Part shown: in pieces, positions 1 to 8,289 of the stretch
Position numbering within the stretch: position 1 is the stretch's first letter
How the letters are laid out: the number at the start of each line of letters is the position of its first letter
NCBI GenBank assembly: GCA_944393415.1
Contig: CALYAD010000044.1
Span: forward strand, 1 to 57,235
Origin: an uncultured Clostridia bacterium
GTDB taxonomy: Bacteria > Bacillota > Clostridia > Oscillospirales > CAG-272
DNA length: 57,235 bases
Direction: 5' to 3'
Made by a program: the position numbers and the translations under genes
The notes under the pieces: generated by a model
The model's database searches: none
The model's input: the letters and a program-made list of their open reading frames with translations, nothing else
What the model was told of the DNA's origin: nothing

Positions 1-352
<352 letters not shown>

Positions 353-486
353 AAGCGAAAAGATTGTTCGAATAGTTCTTTATTCGGTTTTGAGTGAACA
401 TTGAAGCACTCAGGCGGTAAGGAGCGGAGATATATACAGCGTATATTGAAAGGCGGCGTTTATATTTTCCTTCTCTCCGTATTTCA

Positions 487-602
487 GTAGGTGATTACAG
501 CGGTCAGGGTACACCCGTTCCCATCCCGAACACGGTAGTTAAGCTGTCTCGCGCCGAAAATACTCAGCCCTACCGGGCTTGGAAAAATAGGTCGTTGCCT
601 AC
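487..602 (+). rRNA. 5S ribosomal RNA
   Basis: This 116-base stretch has the 5S signature CCATCCCGAACACGG and closing helix bases GTAGGT (487-492) that pair with GCCTAC (597-602). It lies about 135 bases after the 23S end, the usual order of a bacterial rRNA operon. Ends were set from the terminal helix. Confidence 0.95.
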
Positions 603-611
603 TTAGAAACC

Positions 612-640
612 AGGAACTCAAATGAGTTCCTTTTTGTTTT
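612..640 (+). terminator. rRNA operon terminator
   Basis: The inverted repeat AGGAACTCA / TGAGTTCCT with a two-base loop is followed at once by a run of T. It is a textbook intrinsic terminator ten bases after the 5S gene, so the rRNA operon ends here without a trailing tRNA. Confidence 0.9.
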
Positions 641-839
641 TAATAGATATTAGTTAAGTTTTTAGGAGCTTAAGAACTCTTTTTGAAAAAAGGGGTCTTT
701 ATTTATTACTTATTTTATTATTACATTGTTTATAATAGATAATTTACAATTTGTTTTTTTGTTTATTTTGTCAATTGCTTTTTAAATTTTTCTGTGATAT
801 GCTTTTAGTAGTTATTTAATATACACGGAGGTTTCTTGT

Positions 840-3314
840 ATGAATGGTACTGTCTTTTTAAGAAAAAAGCTTGTTATTTATGTTTGCTTATTCCTACTTC
901 CGGCTATTTTGTTTATAATCAAAACGAATCCAATTAAAGAAAAAAATGAATTTGCTTTTCAGATATTTTATACATTGAGAGAGGATGGATACTATGTAAC
1001 CGGATTTAAGGGGTATCCACAGAATATAGAAATCCCGGAGGTGTACGAAGGGAAGCCTGTTGTTGGAATTGGAGAAAAAGCATTCTATAATTCCTACCAG
1101 TTGACGAGCATAATTATACCGGATAGTGTAACCAGCATCGGTAATGGTGCGTTCGAAAATTGTCACAGTTTAAAGCAAATTAGACTCTCAGCTAATATAA
1201 CGAGAATTGGAGAGCATACGTTTTCGGGGTGCCGCCTTGAAAGCATAAACATTCCAGATGGTGTAACAAGTATTGGAGCGTACGCGTTTTATGGATGCGA
1301 TTTAAAGCAAATAAACATTCCGGATGGTGTGGCAGAAATTGGAGAAGGTGCATTTAGAGGTTGTGGTAAACTAAAAAAAATCAATATTCCTGACAGCGTA
1401 ACGAAAATTGAACAGTTTGCATTCTATTATACAGGCTTTTATAATACTGAAACAAATTGGGACAATGGAGTGTTATATATAGGCAAACACTTAATTGAAG
1501 CAAATGGCGAAATACTTTCAGATGATTATGTTATAAAGGATGAAACAATTTCGATTGCTGATTCAGCGTTTAGAGGCTGCAGTGCACTGACAAGTGTAAA
1601 TATACCGAATAGTGTGCTTGGTATAGGAGCTTATGCGTTTAGTTACTGTGGTGTAGAATGCGTAAGTATGGGTGATAGTGTAATAAGAATAGGCGATGCT
1701 GCGTTCAACGGCTGTCGATTGCTAACAAGCATTAATATCCCGGATAGTGTAACCAGCATAGGAAATGAAGCGTTTAAAAACTGTCGGTTGCTAACAAACA
1801 TTGATATCCCGGATAGTGTAACCAGCATAGGAAATGAAGCGTTCAAAAACTGTCGCTGGCTAACAAGCATTAATATCCCGGATAGTGTAATCAGTATAGG
1901 AAATGAAGCATTCAGTGGCTGCTGGGGTTTGACGGACATTTATATTTCGGATAGCGTTACAAGTATAGGAAATGCTGCTTTTATGGATTGTTACTTATTA
2001 AAGAGTGTAAATATTCCAGACGGAGTATTGAATATAAAAAATTCCACGTTTTATAACTGTGCTACATTGAAAAGTATCAGTATTCCGAAAAGCTTAACAA
2101 GTATTGAAGATGTAGCATTTAGTGGGTGTACTTCGCTTACAAGTATCAGTATTCCGAACAGCGTGACAAGCATTGGAAAGGGTGCGTTTGAAAATTGCCG
2201 GAGTTTAACGAGTATAAATATTCCGGACGGTGTAACAGAAATTGAAAGTGATGTGTTCAAGGACTGCGGAGGGCTGACGAATATAAATATACCTGACAGT
2301 GTAATAAGTATAGGAAATAGTGCGTTTATAAACTGCATAGGGTTAAAAAGTATAGATTTTCCTGATAGTATGATAAATATAGGAGAAAGTGCATTCAGAA
2401 ATTGCATAGGATTAACGAGCGCAGATATTCCGGATAGCGTAAAAAGTATTGGAAGCGGCGCATTTGAAAACTGCAGCAGTTTAGCAGTCATAAATATCAC
2501 GGACAATGTAACAAGTATGGGCGGTCATGTTTTCGATGGGACATGTTATTACAATACTGAGAGTAACTGGAAATACGGAGTCTTATATATAGGTAATCAT
2601 TTTATTAAGATTGATAAAAATTATGTTTTGGATGAATTGACTATTAAAGAAGGAACTATTACAATTGCAGGTAATGCATTTGAGGGGTGTAGATTAAACA
2701 AAATATCAATTCCTGAAAGTGTAAAATATATTGGAGCCGGTGCATTCAGCGATTGTAGAAGTCTAAAGCAGATTAATATTCCAAGTAGTGTTACATTCAT
2801 AGGAGAGCGTGCGTTCAGTGATTGCAAAAATCTGACGAGTGTAAGTATACCGGAAAGTGTATCAAGCATAGGGCATTATGCATTCAGTGAGTGTACCGAA
2901 CTTACAACTATCAGTATTCCGGCAAATATAAAATATATGGGAACCGGGATATTTATGGGTTGCCGGAAACTAACGAACATAAGCATTTCGGCCGGTGCAA
3001 CATGTATCGGCGACAGTATGTTCAGCTATTGCGCCGGACTGACAAATATAAATATTTCTGAAGGTATTAAAGATATAAGTAGCGGCGCTTTTGATAATTG
3101 TACAAAACTGACGAGCATAAGTATTCCGGTTAGCGTCAAAAATATAGGACGGAGAACTTTTTCAGGCTGCGGAGAGCTTAAAAGTGTTAGTTTTTCCGGA
3201 ACAATGGCAGAGTGGACTGCTATTGAGAAAGAGGCGGAATGGAATTTGAATACCGGAGAAATAACTGTTAAATGTCTTGACGGCGAAATATACGAGCAAG
3301 GATATAACGAGTGA
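840..3314 (+). CDS. BspA-type leucine-rich-repeat surface protein
   Basis: This 824-residue protein consists of a short cytoplasmic start, one hydrophobic segment at about residues 11-27 (membrane anchor or uncleaved signal) and about 29 tandem LRR_5 repeats of 23 residues with consensus IPDSVTSIGNGAFENC. Two repeats are interrupted by a longer insert containing YNTE-NW--GVLYIG (around residues 200 and 570). The C-terminal cap, GTMAEW followed by a short acidic tail, is usual for such proteins in Clostridia. BspA-like repeats typically mediate adhesion or binding at the cell surface; the ligand is unknown. No LPXTG motif or other wall anchor is visible. The ATG has a GGAGG ribosome binding site at 828-832. 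Neighbouring repeats at 1729-1935 are almost identical at DNA level, which suggests recent repeat expansion. Confidence 0.93.
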   Translation: MNGTVFLRKKLVIYVCLFLLPAILFIIKTNPIKEKNEFAFQIFYTLREDGYYVTGFKGYPQNIEIPEVYEGKPVVGIGEKAFYNSYQLTSIIIPDSVTSIGNGAFENCHSLKQIRLSANITRIGEHTFSGCRLESINIPDGVTSIGAYAFYGCDLKQINIPDGVAEIGEGAFRGCGKLKKINIPDSVTKIEQFAFYYTGFYNTETNWDNGVLYIGKHLIEANGEILSDDYVIKDETISIADSAFRGCSALTSVNIPNSVLGIGAYAFSYCGVECVSMGDSVIRIGDAAFNGCRLLTSINIPDSVTSIGNEAFKNCRLLTNIDIPDSVTSIGNEAFKNCRWLTSINIPDSVISIGNEAFSGCWGLTDIYISDSVTSIGNAAFMDCYLLKSVNIPDGVLNIKNSTFYNCATLKSISIPKSLTSIEDVAFSGCTSLTSISIPNSVTSIGKGAFENCRSLTSINIPDGVTEIESDVFKDCGGLTNINIPDSVISIGNSAFINCIGLKSIDFPDSMINIGESAFRNCIGLTSADIPDSVKSIGSGAFENCSSLAVINITDNVTSMGGHVFDGTCYYNTESNWKYGVLYIGNHFIKIDKNYVLDELTIKEGTITIAGNAFEGCRLNKISIPESVKYIGAGAFSDCRSLKQINIPSSVTFIGERAFSDCKNLTSVSIPESVSSIGHYAFSECTELTTISIPANIKYMGTGIFMGCRKLTNISISAGATCIGDSMFSYCAGLTNINISEGIKDISSGAFDNCTKLTSISIPVSVKNIGRRTFSGCGELKSVSFSGTMAEWTAIEKEAEWNLNTGEITVKCLDGEIYEQGYNE
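1729..1935 (+). repeat. Near-identical 69-bp tandem repeats inside the LRR gene
   Basis: Three consecutive 69-bp units (1729-1797, 1798-1866, 1867-1935), each coding one 23-residue LRR, share long identical stretches such as ATCCCGGATAGTGTAACCAG. The first two differ at only a handful of positions, whereas other repeats in the gene have diverged much further. This fits recent duplication by slippage or unequal crossing over. Confidence 0.85.
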
Positions 3315-3343
3315 GTGTATCATATCAAAATTAAGGGACGCTC

Positions 3344-3405
3344 ATATTAGGCAAGTCTGTTGTTGGATTGGAGAGACGGTATTTAATAATTGCAGCGAAT
3401 TAAGA
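3344..3405 (+). pseudogene. Frameshifted LRR remnant
   Basis: Just past the stop of the LRR gene, the DNA encodes GKSVVG and then, after a one-base shift, IGETVFNNCSEL. This matches the first repeat of the upstream gene (GKPVVGIGEKAFYNSYQL, DNA about 1052-1105). The shift corresponds to a missing A where the intact gene has GGAATTGG. It is therefore a short decayed copy of an LRR coding segment, not an open gene. Confidence 0.7.
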
Positions 3406-3412
3406 TAAAATG

Positions 3413-3451
3413 CCTCCTATGGTATGATTAAATTACCATAGGAGGGTTTTT
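3413..3451. terminator. Intrinsic terminator between convergent genes
   Basis: A perfect 12-bp stem (CCTCCTATGGTA / TACCATAGGAGG) with a 9-base loop is followed by five T on the plus strand and preceded by an A-run. It can stop transcription of the LRR gene and probably also of the convergent SGNH gene. Confidence 0.85.
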
Positions 3452-3521
3452 GCATATATATCAAGTTTAACTTACAAGAGTGAAGTCGTCTGTATTATTA
3501 TAATGTAATATCGTTTTCACG

Positions 3522-4319
3522 CTAAATTTCTCCTTGATTTCTAAACGGTGTACCTACAAAACCGATTTGGCGAAAATCATCCATATTATGCCTTACTATG
3601 TAATCTATGTATGACGCGACCATTTTAGCGGTAAGGACGTAACCGCAGGCGTTCATATGACCCCCAAGATAAAATTTGTTTTTGAAATAACCGTCGTAGA
3701 CAGGACCATACTTTCTGAGATCTATAACGTAAGCGTTATTGAAGTAGTTTGCGAGCTCGTAAAGAAGCTCTGCGTGTGCGTCTCCTTGGGAGGTTTGGTA
3801 TTCGTTTTTATCCTCTCTCGGCATAGTCATGAAAAAGAATTTGGCATCAGGCTCTATATCCTTCATTCTTGATACGATCTGAGCGTAATAGCCTGCGAAG
3901 GTGGGTTTGTTTTTGCGCGGGTCGTAATCGCATATATCGGCAAGCGAGCCGATTTCCATATTTCTGCCGTACAGATCGTTTACCCCGAGAGCGATTATAT
4001 ACGCGCGACAGGCTTTATCCTTATCCCAGAATCCGTTTTTTTCAGCGAAGCTGTTGCAATATTCCTCAGCGGTCATACCGCCTCGAGAGAAATTGTATAC
4101 CTTGCTGCCTGTCATACGCGCTATATACTGCCCCCACGAGTATTCAAAAAAATCGTGATACCCTTTATTGCCTTTACCGTCGGTGGATTCGAATTCACCT
4201 GAGGATAGACTGTCTCCGATACAGCCTATCGTGCGAAAAATGCTGCAAAAGCCACCGTCGTCCTTGATAATATCGAGCGGTTTTTCGTTTTCTTTTTCAA
4301 ACAGTACTTTTATATCCAT
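3522..4319 (-). CDS. SGNH/GDSL-family hydrolase
   Basis: The 265-residue protein has the SGNH blocks: GDSLSSGE (block I nucleophile Ser), SRGGMTAEEY (block II Gly), ALGVNDLYGR (block III G-x-N-D) and a late GGHMNACGY where the catalytic His of block V is expected. The usual DxxH Asp is not obvious. There is no signal peptide, so it probably acts in the cytoplasm, perhaps as an esterase or deacetylase on carbohydrates. The ATG at 4319 was chosen because AGGGGGAA lies seven bases upstream; the frame stays open 28 codons further but that part has no ribosome binding site. It faces the LRR gene and is divergent from asnS. Confidence 0.85.
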   Translation of the reverse strand: MDIKVLFEKENEKPLDIIKDDGGFCSIFRTIGCIGDSLSSGEFESTDGKGNKGYHDFFEYSWGQYIARMTGSKVYNFSRGGMTAEEYCNSFAEKNGFWDKDKACRAYIIALGVNDLYGRNMEIGSLADICDYDPRKNKPTFAGYYAQIVSRMKDIEPDAKFFFMTMPREDKNEYQTSQGDAHAELLYELANYFNNAYVIDLRKYGPVYDGYFKNKFYLGGHMNACGYVLTAKMVASYIDYIVRHNMDDFRQIGFVGTPFRNQGEI

Positions 4320-4432
4320 TGACAATTCCCCCTGTAACAATATATTTACATTCGGATTATAGCATAAAAAATTAATAAAATCAAGTCTATGGATGAAAAA
4401 CAATAAAAGTACGGGAAATTTTTCAAATACAC

Positions 4433-4461
4433 TTGCAATAATAAAGGCTTTATGTTATAAT
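4433..4461 (+). promoter_or_regulatory. sigma-A promoter of asnS
   Basis: TTGCAA at 4433-4438 and TATAAT at 4456-4461 are separated by exactly 17 bases. The start codon follows about 95 bases downstream. Confidence 0.7.
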
Positions 4462-4556
4462 AATACATATAAATTCGTATAATACTTACCATATCAAGGA
4501 AAATAAATCAGGTAAGGATAATATATATCAACGATGTAGAAAGGAAATATATCATT

Positions 4557-5933
4557 ATGAAGCACACGGACATAAGAGAACTTTTCACTTCCCCGGAAAA
4601 ATTTGTTGACACAAAGGTTACGGTATGCGGGTGGGTACGCACCGCCAGAGATTCCAAAACGGTGGCGTTCGCAGAAATAAATGACGGCACCTCTTTCAGG
4701 AATATACAGCTGGTCTTTGACAAAACCGGTATGGGAGAGGATGAGATCAGAGACGTAATGAACGTCGGTGTGTCTGTAAAAGCCGAAGGTATGTTTGTTT
4801 CCTCAGAGCGTAACGGATTTGAAATTGAGGTAACCTCGATAAAGGTGCTCGGGACATGTCCGGCTGATTATCCGCTTCAGAAAAAGAGACACACACAGGA
4901 ATTTTTGCGCACGATCCCGCATCTTCGTGTACGTACAAGATATTTTGAGGCGCTTTTTATAGTCAGAGACCGACTCGCCTTTGCGATACACAGCTATTTC
5001 CATTCGCATGGTTACCGTTATGTCCACGCACCTATTATAACCGGAAGTGACTGCGAGGGGGCGGGCGAGATGTTCCGCGTAACGACTCAGCCATGGAACG
5101 CGGAATATAAAACCGAAGAGGAATACTACGGCGATGACTTTTTCGGCAAAAAGGCAGGGCTGACAGTTTCCGCTCAGCTTGAGGGAGAAATGGCTGCAAT
5201 GGGGCTGGGAAGGATATATACCTTCGGACCGACATTCCGCGCAGAGCACAGCAACACTACCCGACATGCGGCGGAATTCTGGCAGATCGAGCCGGAGGTC
5301 TGCTTTGCCGATATAAACGATATAATTGAGGTAGCTGAGGATTTTATAAAATATATTATTAAAGATGTATTGGATAACTGCTCAGAGGAGCTTCGGTTCT
5401 TTGACCAATGGGTTGAGAAGGGCCTGATTGAGAAGCTGACAAATGTTATCCGAAGTGATTTTGCCAAGGTGGATTATTCAGACGCGGTCAAAATACTTTC
5501 CGAGTGCGGCAGAGAATTTAAATTTCCGGTGGAATGGGGGTGCGATCTTCAGACGGAACACGAGAAGTACCTGACCGACGAGTATTTCAAAAAGCCTGTT
5601 TTTGTGGTAAATTACCCTGCAGACATAAAATCATTCTATATGAAACAAAACCCCGACGGGAAAACGGTCGCAGCTACCGACCTGCTTGTTCCCGGTATCG
5701 GCGAGATAATAGGCTGCAGCGAAAGAGAGGCTGACCTTGAAAAACTGACCGCCGCAATGATAAAAAGAAATATGCCCCTTGACTCTTACAGAGATTATCT
5801 TGATACCAGAAAATACGGGAGCGTACCGCACAGCGGCTTCGGGCTGGGCTTTGAGCGCGCTATTATGTATATAACGGGCGTTCAGAACATACGCGATACG
5901 CTTTTATTCCCGAGAACCGTCGGAAGCCTTTGA
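4557..5933 (+). CDS. asnS: Asparagine--tRNA ligase
   Basis: The 458-residue protein charges tRNA-Asn with asparagine in the cytoplasm. An N-terminal OB-fold anticodon-binding domain (VTVCGWVRTARDS, residues about 20-100) is followed by the class IIb catalytic core. Motif 2 is recognisable as FRAEHSNTTRHAAEFWQIEP and motif 3 as GFGLGFERAIMYITG near the C-terminus. The length is normal for bacterial AsnRS (about 460). The combination of TRHAAEFW and a short OB-fold separates it from AspRS, which has an extra inserted domain. The ribosome binding site is GAAAGGA. It is transcribed alone from a consensus promoter; no T-box is seen upstream. Confidence 0.96.
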   Translation: MKHTDIRELFTSPEKFVDTKVTVCGWVRTARDSKTVAFAEINDGTSFRNIQLVFDKTGMGEDEIRDVMNVGVSVKAEGMFVSSERNGFEIEVTSIKVLGTCPADYPLQKKRHTQEFLRTIPHLRVRTRYFEALFIVRDRLAFAIHSYFHSHGYRYVHAPIITGSDCEGAGEMFRVTTQPWNAEYKTEEEYYGDDFFGKKAGLTVSAQLEGEMAAMGLGRIYTFGPTFRAEHSNTTRHAAEFWQIEPEVCFADINDIIEVAEDFIKYIIKDVLDNCSEELRFFDQWVEKGLIEKLTNVIRSDFAKVDYSDAVKILSECGREFKFPVEWGCDLQTEHEKYLTDEYFKKPVFVVNYPADIKSFYMKQNPDGKTVAATDLLVPGIGEIIGCSEREADLEKLTAAMIKRNMPLDSYRDYLDTRKYGSVPHSGFGLGFERAIMYITGVQNIRDTLLFPRTVGSL

Positions 5934-6134
5934 TCTTCCGATATATATTCTTTCAAAAACCACGACGCGTTAAGACCTCCGTGTGAAACGGAAAACGGTC
6001 TGCGGTCTTAATTCAGCTCATGGGCGATACCGTAATAATTTTAACAGAAATTAATTAGTGGTTCGCCCTTTTTTTATAAAAAATTTAAACAAAGAGCGGT
6101 ATGCTCAAAAAACATAAAAGAAAGGAATAACCAG

Positions 6135-8096
6135 ATGTTCACACTCTCACCACGACAGGTACACCTTGATTTCCATACCAGTGAAAAAATCCCCGGTATC
6201 GCCGAAGATTTCGATCCGGAGGTGTTTGCAAAGACCTTTAAGGAGGCTTTTGTAAGCTCAGTCACTGTGTTCGCGAGATGCCACCATGGATGGCTGTATT
6301 ATCCGTCAGAACGTTTTCCGGAGATGATACACCCAAATCTCGTTAACAGAAATCTGCTTCTTGAGCAGATCGACGCCCTGCATAAATACGGTATTAACGC
6401 TCCTGTTTACATAACTGTTCAATGGGATTATCAGGCGGCAAAACACCACCCCGAATGGCTGATCCGTAAGAAAAGCGGAGCTCACGAGGGAGAGCCCTTT
6501 TCATCTCCGGGATTTTACCAATCGCTTTGCGTAAATACCGGATATCTCGAATATCTTGAGCGGATAACTGATGAGGTAATGGAAATGCTCGGGGATAAGC
6601 TGGACGGTTTATTTTTTGATATAGTCGGCAACCGCGCCTGTACCTGCGCTGCCTGCCGCGCCGAAATGGAGGAGAAGGGGATAGATTACGGAGATGACGC
6701 GGAGGTCGAAAAATTTGCGAAATTCACTATGGACCGTTTCAAGAACAGAATGTCGGCGAGAGTAAAGGCAAAAAAACCGGATTGCAGCATTTTTTATAAC
6801 GCCGGTCACGTAGGACCGATAGTTCACGACAGCAGTGACGCTTTTACTCATTTCGAGCTTGAAAGCCTGCCGAGCGGAGGTTGGGGATATCTGCACTTTC
6901 CGGCAACCGCGAGATACGCCCGGACGCTCGGAAAGGACTGCCTCGGTATGACCGGTAAGTTCCACACCTCATGGGGAGATTTCCACTCGCTGAAAAATCA
7001 GGCGGCGCTCGAGTTTGAATGCTTTAAGATGCTCAGCTACGGTTTTGCAAGCTCGGTCGGAGATCAGCTTGAGCCCTGCGGAAGACTCAATCCCGCCACA
7101 TATAAACTTATAGGGAACGTATACCGTAAATTCGCGGAAAGAGAAGAGTGGGCCAGACCTTCATCACCTGTTACCGAGGCGGCTGTAGTTACTCCTGAGG
7201 ATGAGATAAAGGGAGGTATACCGGAATGTATACGCGGCGCGGCACAGATGCTTGAGGAGCTTGCCGTACAGTTCGATATAATTGATACCGAATATGATTT
7301 TTCAGGATACAAGCTTATTATTCTTCCGGAAGGACTGAAAATTTCTGAGGATTACGCAGCAAAGCTTGAAGCCTTTGCGAGAAACGGCGGGAAAATAATA
7401 AGTATCTCAGACGGAGGCTTGTGCAACGGTAATTATCCCGCCTTTTTCGGAGCCGATTATTCCCCTCATCCAGAAGCCTGTGATTTTGCGGTGGCAAACG
7501 AACTGATAGGAAAGGAGCTTTGGAAGGGCAACGAATTCGTTATGCAGCTTTCGTCCGCTGAGATCACCCCAAAAGCCGGAGCAGAGATTTTGATGGAAGC
7601 GTCCTCGCCATATTTTTACCGCCACGGCACGAGCTTCTGCTCTCATAAGTATACGCCCTCTTCCAAGAGCGGATACCGTCCGTGCGTTTTGAAAAACAAT
7701 AACGTTATCATATTCGCTCATCGCCTGTTCTGCGAATACTTCGTATATGCGCCGAAGTGGTGTAAGCTCATGATGCGTGACGCTATAGAGATTCTTGTAG
7801 GTAAAACAATGATAAAGCATAACGGACCTTCCACACTGCAAATCAGCTTACTAGAACAGCCGGAAAAAAACAGATATACGCTCCATATATTGACCTATAT
7901 TCCTGTCCGCAAATGCTCGAGCTTTGATATAATAGAGGATAGCACACCGGTATATGATCTCGATATATCCCTTGCTCTTCCGAAAGATATAAAATCAGCA
8001 AGACTTGTTCCGGAAAATATCCCTGTGGATATAAATAACGGCGTATTGCATATTGATTTTGTTGACGGTTACGGGATTGTGGAGTTAAACTATTGA
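6135..8096 (+). CDS. Putative glycoside hydrolase (GHL6-type, with beta-galactosidase trimerisation-like domain)
   Basis: This 653-residue protein has no signal peptide. Its N-terminal 330 residues form a TIM-barrel glycosidase-like domain with VTVFARCHHGWLYYPS, AYKYGINAPVYITVQWD-type strands and DGLFFDIVGN, matching the family called hypothetical glycosyl hydrolase 6 (PF14871). Residues from about 350 to 550 resemble the beta-galactosidase trimerisation fold (YDFSGYKLIILPEGL, FARNGGKIISISDGG), followed by a beta-rich C-terminal domain. It probably acts on an imported oligosaccharide; the substrate and catalytic residues cannot be assigned. The start has GAAAGGAA upstream. It stands alone between asnS and the convergent ATPase gene. 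Confidence 0.75.
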   Translation: MFTLSPRQVHLDFHTSEKIPGIAEDFDPEVFAKTFKEAFVSSVTVFARCHHGWLYYPSERFPEMIHPNLVNRNLLLEQIDALHKYGINAPVYITVQWDYQAAKHHPEWLIRKKSGAHEGEPFSSPGFYQSLCVNTGYLEYLERITDEVMEMLGDKLDGLFFDIVGNRACTCAACRAEMEEKGIDYGDDAEVEKFAKFTMDRFKNRMSARVKAKKPDCSIFYNAGHVGPIVHDSSDAFTHFELESLPSGGWGYLHFPATARYARTLGKDCLGMTGKFHTSWGDFHSLKNQAALEFECFKMLSYGFASSVGDQLEPCGRLNPATYKLIGNVYRKFAEREEWARPSSPVTEAAVVTPEDEIKGGIPECIRGAAQMLEELAVQFDIIDTEYDFSGYKLIILPEGLKISEDYAAKLEAFARNGGKIISISDGGLCNGNYPAFFGADYSPHPEACDFAVANELIGKELWKGNEFVMQLSSAEITPKAGAEILMEASSPYFYRHGTSFCSHKYTPSSKSGYRPCVLKNNNVIIFAHRLFCEYFVYAPKWCKLMMRDAIEILVGKTMIKHNGPSTLQISLLEQPEKNRYTLHILTYIPVRKCSSFDIIEDSTPVYDLDISLALPKDIKSARLVPENIPVDINNGVLHIDFVDGYGIVELNY

Positions 8097-8225
8097 TATT
8101 TGCAGGCTACGGCCTTTAAAAGTTTTTGAAGGGTTTAAAAAAGTTTCCATGAAGTCTTTTTCGTAGAAAACCCTTTGGCGCCGTTGTGAGGTATGACGCT
8201 GAGGGCATAAAAAAGTAAAACCTAA

Positions 8226-8275
8226 AAATCCGGGTCTCTCTCTACGCTGATGCTTCGCGTTTGAGACAGACCCGG
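8226..8275 (-). terminator. Terminator of the P-type ATPase gene
   Basis: On the minus strand the stem CCGGGTCTGTCTC / GAGAGAGACCCGG (one mismatch) ends in ATTTTTAGGTTTT. It lies 15 bases after the ATPase stop codon. Confidence 0.75.
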
Positions 8276-8289
8276 TTATATTTATCCGA

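Noticed and set aside
1643..2869. Antisense open frames within the LRR gene (three on the minus strand)
   Set aside because: Their repeated LVTLSGI-type peptides are the complement of the LRR repeats; no ribosome binding sites and no independent coding signal.
3657..4362. Plus-strand frames opposite the SGNH gene
   Set aside because: They are shadows of a gene with clear SGNH motifs, are Cys/Arg-rich and have no promoter or ribosome binding site.
3522..4403. Longer start for the minus-strand SGNH hydrolase
   Set aside because: The 28 extra codons are AT-rich and lack a ribosome binding site, whereas the ATG at 4319 has AGGGGGAA.
4404..4556. T-box upstream of asnS
   Set aside because: Only a promoter and a short leader are present; there is no GGGTGGTACCGCG-like sequence or terminator hairpin.
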